A stretch of 64,000 bases of DNA, taken from contig NZ_JAPEMM010000002.1 in assembly GCF_026342735.1 (NCBI RefSeq), forward strand, positions 62,001-126,000. Reading direction: 5' to 3'. The translations under genes were made by a program, and so were the position numbers. Shown piece by piece: positions 45,150-52,619 of the stretch. The notes beneath the pieces are model-generated. The model worked only from the letters and a program-made list of their open reading frames with translations, was not told where the DNA came from and ran no database searches. Origin of the DNA: Streptomyces sp. NBC_00193. GTDB taxonomy: Bacteria > Actinomycetota > Actinomycetes > Streptomycetales > Streptomycetaceae. Each line of letters starts with the position of its first letter. The stretch's first letter is position 1.

Positions 45150-46214
45150 ATGCATCCAAAGATCCAGCCCCGACTGCGCGGGCTCCGCATAGCCGTGTGG
45201 TCACTTGTCACGGCCTTGGTCGTGGCCGCCGGTCTCGTCGGTGTGGTGCTGTGGCAGCACTCCTACGCCATGGACGAGCAGCGGGTATCGATCCGCTACG
45301 GCGGCCACACCCTCAACGGAGTACTGGCCACCCCCAAGGACAGCCGCAAACGCCACGGCCTGGTCGTGTACCTCCACGGCGACGGCCCCCTCGACGCCAC
45401 CCACGACGACGGATACAGGCCCATGTGGGAAGCGAACGCCGAGGCCGGCTACGCCTCCCTGTCCTGGGACAAGCCCGGCGTCGCGGGCGCGCCCGGGAAC
45501 TGGCTCGGCCAGTCCATGGACGACCGGGCCGACGAGGCAGCCGCCGCCATCGCCTGGGCGCGCGCCCGCCCGGACATCGACGGCGACCGGATCGGCCTCT
45601 GGGGCGTCAGCCAGGCGGGCTGGGTCCTGCCGAAGGTCGCCGCCAAGACCCCCCTGAGCTTCGTCATCGCCGTCTCACCCGCGATCAACTGGCTCCAACA
45701 GGGCCGCTACAACCTCCTCGCCGAGCTGCGCGCCGAGGGCGCGTCAGCAGCCCGTACCAACGCGGCGATCGCCAAGAGTGACACCACCCGACGGCTGCTG
45801 GAACGCCACGCGACCTTCGAGGAGTACGTCAAAGCCATGGGCGGCGACACGGACGGCATGACCGCCGATCGCTGGGGCTTCATCTCCAAGAACCACACCG
45901 CGGACGCCACGCAAGACCTCCGCGCCCTACGCGGCGTACCGGTGCTGCTGGCCCTCGCGGGTCACGACATCAACGTAGACGTCGCCGACACGGAGCGCGT
46001 CTACCGCGAGGTGCTGGAGGCAGGCGGTGCGTTGACGGCCAAGCGCTACCCGGACGCGACCCACTCATTTCTCAGGCGGTCCATCGAGCAGTCGGACCTC
46101 AAGATCACGCTCACTGCGCTCTTCTCGCCCCGCTCGCTCTTCGCGGACGGATTCCTGGACGGCCAACGGCAGTTCCTCAAGGATCTCGACCGAGGCAGCA
46201 TTGCCACTCCGTGA
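45150..46214 (+). CDS. Membrane-anchored alpha/beta hydrolase
   Basis: 354 aa from ATG 45150. One N-terminal membrane segment (VWSLVTALVVAAGLVGVVLW), then an alpha/beta-hydrolase: oxyanion region VVYLHGDGPLDATHDDGYR, nucleophile elbow GLWGVSQAGWVLPKV (Ser in GVSQAG), late acidic residue region VPVLLALAGHDINVDVADTE, and His in YPDATHSFLRRS. The triad looks complete, so an esterase or peptidase-like enzyme on the outer face is expected. Divergent from the PaaX/GNAT operon. Confidence 0.88.
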   Translation: MHPKIQPRLRGLRIAVWSLVTALVVAAGLVGVVLWQHSYAMDEQRVSIRYGGHTLNGVLATPKDSRKRHGLVVYLHGDGPLDATHDDGYRPMWEANAEAGYASLSWDKPGVAGAPGNWLGQSMDDRADEAAAAIAWARARPDIDGDRIGLWGVSQAGWVLPKVAAKTPLSFVIAVSPAINWLQQGRYNLLAELRAEGASAARTNAAIAKSDTTRRLLERHATFEEYVKAMGGDTDGMTADRWGFISKNHTADATQDLRALRGVPVLLALAGHDINVDVADTERVYREVLEAGGALTAKRYPDATHSFLRRSIEQSDLKITLTALFSPRSLFADGFLDGQRQFLKDLDRGSIATP

Positions 46215-46234
46215 CAGTCCAGCAAGATCGGCCA

Positions 46235-46306
46235 TGAGGCGTGGTGCACGTTCGTGTGTACCGCCCGGTGCACTTTGAAGCGTACGCCGACACACGCCCG
46301 AATCAG
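46235..46306 (+). repeat. Copy of the dispersed element (right)
   Basis: Plus-strand sequence GAGGCGTGGTGCACGTTCGT, GTGTACCGCCCGGTGCACTT, TGAAGCGTACGCCGACAC aligns with the reverse complement of 43446-43509. In one frame it reads VHVRVYRPVHFEAYADT, while the left copy reads VHFDAYRPVRVRVYADT. It lies 20 bases beyond the hydrolase stop. Confidence 0.6.
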
Positions 46307-46428
46307 TCACAGCTCTCCAGCAGGAACGGGAGCGGACCTACACCGCCCTCGCCCAGAACCCCGCCGGGGCCGGCACTCCTGGTAGACGGGTTCTTACCAA
46401 GATCACCCGTGTCCGCCAGGAGCTTCGC

Positions 46429-47184
46429 GTGCTTGTCTACCCGTCGTCGATCGATCTGTCCAGCCGCAGCCTGCAGCACCTGACGGAGCGGCTCGCTGTT
46501 CGGCGACGGGAGATCGGTACGCGGTGGCGACGACTGCCCGCCGGCCGCCAGGCCCTGATCGCCCTGGCCCATCTCCGGTCCGGCGACACCTATGCCCAGC
46601 TTGCCGCTGGGTTCGGAATCGGCATCGCGACCGCCTACAGGTACATACGCAAGGCCATCGAAGTCCTGGCGGCTCTTGCACCGACCCTGGCGAAGGTGAT
46701 GGAGACGGCCCGGGCGAAGGCGTTCGTGATCCTGGACGGCACGCTGCTGCCGATCGACCGGATTGCCGCCGATACTCCGTACTACTCGGGCAAGCACAAG
46801 CGGCACGGCATGAACGTCCAGGTCCTCACCGACCCGTTCGGCCGACTGCTCTAGGCATCACCAGCCCTGCCCGGAGCCACCCACGACCTGACCGCCGCCC
46901 GAAGCCACGGGATCGTCGACGCGCTGGCCACCGCGGGCCTGAAGTGCAGAGCGGACAAGGCCTACCAAGGTGCTGGCCGACACATCCGAGTACCCTTCCG
47001 GGGCCGCCGGCTCAAGCGGTGGAAGCGACGGCACAACAGCAGCCACGCCAAGATCCGCTGCGTCGGCGAGCAAGCCATGGCCGTCTTGAAAGGCTGGCGT
47101 CTACTGCGGAAACTCCGCTGCAGCACCAACCGCATCACCGACATCGTGAAGGCCGTCCTCGTCCTCCACCGCTCCTCAGCATGA
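46429..47184 (+). pseudogene. IS5-family transposase with one in-frame TAG
   Basis: Single frame of 252 codons: an N-terminal HTH (LPAGRQALIALAHLRSGDTY AQLAAGFGIGIATAYRYIRK), then the DDE_Tnp_4 core (AFVILDGTLLPIDRIAADTP YYSGKHKRHGMNVQVLTDPF GRLL), TAG at 46852-46854, and ASPALPGATHDLTAARSHGI, KAYQGAGRHIRVPFRG, to TNRITDIVKAVLVLHR. The family normally has Trp before ASPALPG, so TGG to TAG is likely. Without suppression the enzyme lacks its last catalytic residues. IS ends were not identified with certainty. Confidence 0.85.
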
Positions 47185-47511
47185 GGTTGGAAAAGACTCA
47201 CTGTCTCTCACACCGCTGTCCCCAAACCGAGAGATCGCAGGCCAGGGCGGCGAGGATGTCGAGGAGTTCGGCGACCGTGGTACAGGTCCGCCCGAGCGCG
47301 GCGGACCTGACCCTCGACGAAATAGACGCACTGCCGCACCCGGCTGGCAGGGTACAAGATCCCCCACCAGCTGGTGATCGCCCCGCAGACCAGCGCTCCC
47401 CCAGCGTGAAGGCCGACTACCGGTGGGCGAAGGCGGTGGCGAGGGCGGCGGACTCCCAGGGTGATCCCGTGGGGGGCGGCGCCGGCCGCGTGTGCCGTCC
47501 CCGGGGCGGCC
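47185..47511. other. Short intergenic region with possible remnants
   Basis: A plus-strand stretch around 47290-47345 reads DLTLDEIDALPHPAG, which may be a leftover of a decayed gene. No start or complete frame; nothing else seen. Confidence 0.25.
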
Positions 47512-48243
47512 TCACGCCCCGTACTGCTTCTTCATGTGCGCCTCCAGCTGGGCGTTGAGCGCCGCCTGGTCGGCCGCGGCCTCCTCGTGGGTCAGGGTGA
47601 GCCGGGGAGCCCAGCCCCCCGCGCACACGTCGATGAACTCGGGCAGGGTGACGATCATCATCTCCAGCATCGCGGGCCGGTAGCCAGGGGGGAAGGCGAG
47701 CTCGAACTCCTGCCACCAGTCCACCTCCTGTCGGGAGTTCATGGCCCGGCCCGGCTTGACCTCGGTGTCCACGTGCTGGAAGCCGAGCGCCTGGTAGGCC
47801 CGCAGCACGGCCGCCTGCGAGGGCAGGGCGTGCACCTCGACCTCGTCGAGGTCCCCGCGGTCCACGGCGTTGTCGATCGCGAGCTCGGTACGGACCGCGC
47901 TGTACGCGCCCTTGAGCCGCTCCCCGTCGGAGTGGGTGAGCGGCATGCCCAGCGGCAGCTGGAAGGCGAACGCGTGGGTGCGGACTTCCCCGGCGGCCAA
48001 CGTGAAGGGCGCACCGAACTCCCGGGCCTCCATCACGTGCAGGTAGCGGGCCTCGGCCCCGTGGTTCTCGAAGCGGACCACCAGCTCGGCCTGGAAGCGC
48101 TCGATCTCCACGTCCACGGCGCCGCCCCGGACGGTGACCGTGCCGGACAGCTCCTGACCGGGCTGGACCTGGTGCTCGTCGAGCACGGTCTCGACCTCGG
48201 GTGCGTTGACCCCCAGCGCACTGAGGAACTTGCGGAACGCCAT
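47512..48243 (-). CDS. spo0M: Spo0M-type sporulation-control protein
   Basis: 243 aa from ATG 48243 (MAFRKFLSALGVNAPEVETV); longer frames to 48300 lack the family start. Arrestin-like beta-sandwich: PGQELSGTVTVRGGAVDVEI and ERFQAELVVRFENHG, AGEVRTHAFAFQLPLGMPLT, then a helical segment and the C-terminal VDWWQEFELAFPPGYRPAML. Matches the Bacillus Spo0M family in length and order. In Streptomyces such proteins are linked to development and stress; the partner is unknown. Gene stands alone. Confidence 0.9.
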   Translation of the reverse strand: MAFRKFLSALGVNAPEVETVLDEHQVQPGQELSGTVTVRGGAVDVEIERFQAELVVRFENHGAEARYLHVMEAREFGAPFTLAAGEVRTHAFAFQLPLGMPLTHSDGERLKGAYSAVRTELAIDNAVDRGDLDEVEVHALPSQAAVLRAYQALGFQHVDTEVKPGRAMNSRQEVDWWQEFELAFPPGYRPAMLEMMIVTLPEFIDVCAGGWAPRLTLTHEEAAADQAALNAQLEAHMKKQYGA

Positions 48244-48369
48244 GCGGCATACCCCCCTGAGAGAAGGCCGGAACCGGCCTTGATGATGATCGCGGACCAA
48301 GCTATCCGGTCGGCTTCCGGCCGGACAGTGCCGGGCCGGACGGACACACCGGCCCGCGCCGCCGGACCC

Positions 48370-48521
48370 TCAGGCCGGCGGGTTCCCGTCCAGGAAGCGG
48401 GCGATGAGGGTGCTGAACCACTCGGGGGCGTCGAGCCACGGGAAGAGATTCCCGCCCGGCTGGACCTCGTACGTGCCAGGTGGGAAGGCCGTGGCGAGTT
48501 GGGCGGCCACGCCTGACACCA
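48370..48521 (-). pseudogene. C-terminal fragment of an alpha/beta hydrolase
   Basis: The last 50 codons read AAQLATAFPPGTYEVQPGGN LFPWLDAPEWFSTLIARFLD GNPPA and a stop, the usual C-terminal helix of alpha/beta hydrolases. The rest is missing and upstream sequence is unrelated. Confidence 0.55.
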
Positions 48522-49088
48522 CGCCTCAGGCCCACACGGACGACAACCAACCTTCACCGGAAACGACAGACACCTTCACCAACAAAACGACACCGCCACC
48601 ACCCCGCCCATACCCACCACCAGCGAAAACGCCCTCACACACCCCGTGCAAACAACCGACGCATCCCACCGCAACTCACACGACGCCCATCACCCCGGGT
48701 GGCGTTGACGCTGACCTGGTTCGGCCGGCGCGGGGGCGTGCCCCTTGAGCCCGGTTGGCTTCAGGCCAACGGAACGAGGGTGAACCAGTGCTCGAGGATT
48801 GTGCTGTCACTGGTGACGTCCAGGTCGGTGGCAGAGCCGTTGCCAGAGGAACAGGGTCAGGTCGCCGACGGCTGCCCGCCGGGCCCGCCTCGCCGCCGAG
48901 CACTCCCGCAGGATGCCCGAGGAAACATCCGGTGCCCCGCTCCTCCGGCCAGCGCTTCCTCGGGCCCGGGCCGGACACGGCCGATCTCTAATCACCAATC
49001 GAGGTCCGACGCTTGGGCCGCCGACGAAGCGAGGGCTGCGGCAGCGCGCGCTCAGCGGCTTGGTCGTCACCTCCCCGGGAGCCTCGGC
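48522..49088. other. Gene-poor region with a strongly strand-biased C/A-rich stretch
   Basis: From about 48535 to 48705 the plus strand is almost devoid of G and rich in C and A (for example CACCAACAAAACGACACCGC). No frame here looks like protein. At 49020-49085 a plus-strand stretch (WAADEARAAAARAQRLGRHL PGSLG) may be the end of a lost gene upstream of the MEDS fragment. Confidence 0.35.
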
Positions 49089-49240
49089 ATGAGCAGCATG
49101 ATCGACGTGACCGCCTCGCAGCCCGGCCGGACCCCCCGGTTGGTGCACCAAGGCCTGGTCTACGGGTCCGACGAGGCGTTCTTGGCCGCGACCGTCCCGT
49201 TCTGCCTGGACGGTCTCCAGCAGGACGAGGCGCCGCTTGA
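49089..49240 (+). pseudogene. N-terminal fragment of a MEDS-domain sensor protein
   Basis: From ATG 49089, MSSMIDVTASQPGRTPRLVH QGLVYGSDEAFLAATVPFCL DGLQQDEAP matches the start of MEDS/DcmR-sensory domain proteins common in Streptomyces. After about 49240 the frame goes on in sequence unlike the family (LDQGSPQPLVDRSLRTDRG) to a stop at 49346, so the gene is cut by a rearrangement. Confidence 0.5.
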
Positions 49241-49330
49241 TCAGGGAAGCCCACAGCCTCTGGTTGACCGCTCGCTTCGCACCGATCGCGGCCTGAGCAC
49301 CCAACCATGGGGCTATTTTCATGTCAGGCT

Positions 49331-49408
49331 CTACTCGCCCAACTGAACGGCGATGCCAGCTGCGAGCGCGGTGAGCACAGCAGCGGCGAGCAGGCGTGAG
49401 ACGCGCAT
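49331..49408 (-). CDS. Possible 25-residue hydrophobic peptide
   Basis: ATG 49408 has TTGGGGG about six bases upstream and encodes MRVSRLLAAAVLTALAAGIA VQLGE. It could be a small membrane peptide, or the surviving signal peptide of a truncated secreted protein. Low confidence. The rest of 49241-49809 holds no recognisable gene. Confidence 0.25.
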   Translation of the reverse strand: MRVSRLLAAAVLTALAAGIAVQLGE

Positions 49409-49809
49409 GCGTGTCCCCCAATGTGGTTGCGGCCCACCCGGTCGGCGGGATCGCAGTCGCGATAATCGCAAGCGCAAGGCCCGTACCACAAGCACGAACT
49501 TGGCACGATCCCCGGCCACCGCGGGCCACGCGGCGTGAGGCGTACGCGAACGACCAGAACAGCCCCGACACCCTGATCGCGGTCTCCGCTGCCTCCAACA
49601 GGAGCAAGTCGGACAAGGACCCGTCTGGGTGGCTTCCCTCGGAGGGCTCCTACCACTGCACCTACGCCTCATCGTTGGGACCTGGCCGCCGACGACGCCG
49701 AGGTGCAGGCGGCGGCCGATCCGGCGCCCGACCGGATGACCTCCAGCCCGCACCGGCCCCGTACGGCCCGGTCAGCGTGGCCGCCGGCTTCAACCACTGG
49801 AACTCCGCC

Positions 49810-49935
49810 CCCACGCGCACGACTTCGAACAACTCGTCCAGCACAGCGAACCTCATCACGCGGGTCGCCATCACCCTCATGACCAGCAGGATGATCCAGA
49901 AAAAATCTGCCCTTGACCTGCTGAAAAGAGGCTGA
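49810..49935 (+). pseudogene. C-terminal remnant of an IS5-family transposase
   Basis: Pieces HDFEQLVQHSE and ANLITRVAITLMTSRMIQKK in neighbouring frames match the tail of the transposase remnant at 20712-21180 (DYERLVQHSESLITWAAITL). A one-base frameshift lies between them. Only the tail survives, ending about 50 bases before the two-component genes. Confidence 0.6.
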
Positions 49936-49940
49936 AGCTC

Positions 49941-49958
49941 CCTGAAGATCATTTCAGG
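49941..49958 (+). promoter_or_regulatory. Inverted repeat upstream of the OmpR-type regulator
   Basis: CCTGAA-GATCAT-TTCAGG, perfect 6-bp arms, 32 bases upstream of the regulator ATG, in a relatively A/T-rich spot. It could be the binding site of the response regulator or promoter elements. Confidence 0.4.
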
Positions 49959-49990
49959 CATGTCGCCGCGTCCCGTGGATACTGACGACC

Positions 49991-50668
49991 ATGAGAGTGC
50001 TGGTGATCGAAGACGAGGAGCGGCTGGCCGCGTCCCTCAAGCGCGGCCTGGAGGCCGCCGGGTACGCAGTCGACGTTGCCCACGACGGCAGGATCGGCCT
50101 GTCGATGGCGGGAGACGACGCGTACAGCGCGGTCATCCTCGACATCATGCTGCCCGGCCTGAACGGCTACCGGGTCTGCGCCCGGCTGCGCACCGACGGC
50201 GTCGACACCCCGATCCTCATGCTCACCGCCAAGAACGGTGAGTACGACGAGGCCGAGGCGCTGGATACCGGCGCCGACGACTACTTGGCGAAGCCCTTCT
50301 CCTACGTCGTCCTGGAAGCGCGGCTCCGTGCCCTGCTGCGTCGCGGCGGCCCGCGGGTGCGCACCCGGCTGCGCCTGGGCGACCTGTGGCTCGATCCCGC
50401 CGCGCGGGCCTGCGGACGCGGCGAACATCGGATCACCCTCACCGCCAAAGAGTTCGCGGTGCTGGAGTGCCTGGCCCGCAGGGCGGGCGAGGTCGTCCCG
50501 AAGATGGACATCGTGGACGACGTCTGGGACGTGTCGTACGACGGGGACATCAACATCGTCGAGGTCTACGTCAGTACCCTGAGGCGCAAGATAGACGCAC
50601 CCTTCCAGCGCACAGCGATCGAGACGGTGCGCGGCAGCGGCTACCGGCTGGCGGCCGACGGTGGGTGA
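49991..50668 (+). CDS. Response regulator, OmpR/PhoB family
   Basis: 225 aa from ATG 49991. Receiver domain with VIEDEERLAASLKRGLEAAG, phosphoacceptor Asp51 in AVILDIMLPGLNGYRV, PILMLTAKN, and Lys in GADDYLAKPFSYVVLEARL. C-terminal winged helix: ITLTAKEFAVLECLARRAGE, VDDVWDVSYDGDINIVEVYV, STLRRKIDAPF, GSGYRLAADGG. Its stop overlaps the kinase start. Resembles Streptomyces envelope or antibiotic-stress regulators of the CseB/VanR kind, but the exact relative is not clear. Confidence 0.95.
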   Translation: MRVLVIEDEERLAASLKRGLEAAGYAVDVAHDGRIGLSMAGDDAYSAVILDIMLPGLNGYRVCARLRTDGVDTPILMLTAKNGEYDEAEALDTGADDYLAKPFSYVVLEARLRALLRRGGPRVRTRLRLGDLWLDPAARACGRGEHRITLTAKEFAVLECLARRAGEVVPKMDIVDDVWDVSYDGDINIVEVYVSTLRRKIDAPFQRTAIETVRGSGYRLAADGG

Positions 50669-52130
50669 CATCCGTGCGGGCCGGGACCGCCTCGCCGCCA
50701 TAGCGGGCCTCAGCACCTTCGCCGTACTCGGCGCGGGCCTCGCGGCCCTGCTGATGATCGGTTCCATGCTGCCGCCGCCGATTGGTGCAGACTCCGGTCT
50801 CCTCGGCCGCGTTCTCGCACTCATCGAAGAGGCGGCGGCGCCCGGTGCGCTGCTGGCCGCCTTCCTGGTGGCCACCGCTCTATGGAAGCTGGGTGGTAGC
50901 GCGCGTAGCCGGAGGGCGGTGACGGCCGCCGCCGCGACCGCGCTGTTGGTGACCTTCGCCAATGCGCGCTGGCTGCCCACCGTCGGCATGTCCAGCACCG
51001 GTCAGACGTCCTCCTATCTGCCGTGGCTGGTCCTGAGCGTCGCCGTCGCGGCCTCCGGGCTGCTCGTCGCCGCCACCACCTGGGCGACCGCGCCGCCACG
51101 GCAGGAAGGCGCACCGGCCGCGGACCGGGACCGCGCGCCCAGCGTCGTGGTCACGGTCTCCGCAGCAACGGCTCTGCTGGCCGCGGCCGCTTGGTTCATC
51201 GCCCTGAGCAGTGAGTCCCACGAATCCACGCGCGCGCTGACCAACTGGCTGTTCGCCATCGGCGGCGGACTCGCCATCGGCGCCACCGCGTGGGCCGTAA
51301 CCCGCATGGCGCTGCGCCCGATCGAGACCCTCAACCGCGAACTGCAGGAGATCACCACCAGCCGCGCCCTCGACCAGCGCATCACCGTCTCCGAGATCGG
51401 CACGGTGGTCCCCTGGCTGGCCCGCACCATCAACGTCACGCTCGACCGCGTCTTCGCCGGCGTCACCCGCCAAAAACTCTTCATCGCCGACGCCTCCCAC
51501 GAATTGCGCAGCCCCATCGCCAACCTCCGCACCTCCCTCGAAGCATCCCTCGCCCATCCCGAGGAAGTGGACTGGCCCGAGACCGTACGGGACGCGCTCA
51601 CCGACATCGAGCGACTCCAGCGCCTCACCGACGACCTGCTCCTGCTCGCCCGGCTGGACGACGTCGCCCAACCGGCCGGCACGCCCGTCGACCTCGCCGC
51701 GCTCGCCCACGACCTGGTCCAGGAGTTCCGCCACCTCCGCATCCACCAGACGCTGAGCTTCACCTTGTACGCCGACGACCCGGTCGTCGTCCACGGCAGC
51801 GCCGTGCAACTGGAACGGCTGCTGCGCAACCTCCTCGACAACGCCGCGCGGCACGCCCGCACGGTCACGGACATCACCGTCACCTCTGGCGCCGATGGCC
51901 TGGCCCGAGTCGAGGTACGGGACGACGGTCCTGGCATCCCCTCCGCCGACCGCGAGCGGGTCTTCGAACGCTTCACCCGCCTGGACAGCGCCCGCGCCCG
52001 CAACACCGGCGGCACCGGGCTGGGCCTGGCCATCGCCCGCGATATCGCAGCCCGGCACCGCGGCAACCTGCACGCGGCCCCCAACCCATCAGGAGCCCTC
52101 CTCATCGTCGGTCTTCCCCTTGGACGGTGA
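50661..52130 (+). CDS. Sensor histidine kinase (HisKA/HATPase_c)
   Basis: 489 aa from GTG 50661, overlapping the regulator end by eight bases. Several membrane segments in the first 210 residues (LSTFAVLGAGLAALLMIGSM, ALLAAFLVATALWKL, LPWLVLSVAVAASGLLVAAT, VTVSAATALLAAAAWFIALS, WLFAIGGGLAIGATAWAVTR), a HAMP linker (MALRPIETLNRELQEITTSR), H box FIADASHELRSPIANLRTSL (His near residue 280), N box LLRNLLDNAARHA, G boxes VRDDGPGIPSADRERVFERF and GGTGLGLAIARDIAARHRG. Complete kinase; signal unknown. No further gene is coupled after it. Confidence 0.94.
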   Translation: MGDIRAGRDRLAAIAGLSTFAVLGAGLAALLMIGSMLPPPIGADSGLLGRVLALIEEAAAPGALLAAFLVATALWKLGGSARSRRAVTAAAATALLVTFANARWLPTVGMSSTGQTSSYLPWLVLSVAVAASGLLVAATTWATAPPRQEGAPAADRDRAPSVVVTVSAATALLAAAAWFIALSSESHESTRALTNWLFAIGGGLAIGATAWAVTRMALRPIETLNRELQEITTSRALDQRITVSEIGTVVPWLARTINVTLDRVFAGVTRQKLFIADASHELRSPIANLRTSLEASLAHPEEVDWPETVRDALTDIERLQRLTDDLLLLARLDDVAQPAGTPVDLAALAHDLVQEFRHLRIHQTLSFTLYADDPVVVHGSAVQLERLLRNLLDNAARHARTVTDITVTSGADGLARVEVRDDGPGIPSADRERVFERFTRLDSARARNTGGTGLGLAIARDIAARHRGNLHAAPNPSGALLIVGLPLGR

Positions 52131-52199
52131 GTCATGGACCACCAAGGGCCTCCGCCTGGTCGACCGCCGCCGCCTCTTCGTCTTCGTCGCTGCACCGCA

Positions 52200-52365
52200 G
52201 TCACCCACTCCTCAATCCGCTGAACACGGTGACCGGACGGGCCGGGCCCGGGTTGACGTACCCGGCGGCGACGCGGACACACTGCGAGACCGTGCTGGGC
52301 TCGTTCTACGACTTCCACCTCGATGCGGGCACCGACCCGATCATCAACCCGTTTCCTTGTCGGCC
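52200..52365 (+). pseudogene. N-terminal fragment of a tyrosine recombinase (integrase)
   Basis: A frame without a start reads RSHPLLNPLNTVTGRAGPGL, TYPAATRTHCETVLGSFYDF HLDAGTDPIINPFPC. The pattern (T-x-x-A-x-x-TRTHCETVL, FYDFHLDAGTDPIINP) resembles the SAM-like DNA-binding domain at the N-terminus of phage-type integrases. The catalytic domain is absent. The remainder up to 52619 holds no gene. Confidence 0.5.
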
Positions 52366-52619
52366 AGGAGCGACGGAGGCCGCCCACGGCCGCCGCGAGG
52401 CCAGCTCCGCAGTCACCCGGCGGCCGGTATCGCGGATCACTAGCCCGGCAGGGGGAATTGAGCGGGGGAATGATGCGCCTCGCGCCGTGGCCGGAGAGCT
52501 GTGAACGCCCCCTTCCGATAGACACCGCCCCGTGATCATTGCCAACTGCAGCGGGACGGCCGTCGGCGGTCGTCCGTGCGCGGGGCGGGGCGTCCGTCGC
52601 GAGTGGAAGGGGTGAGCCC

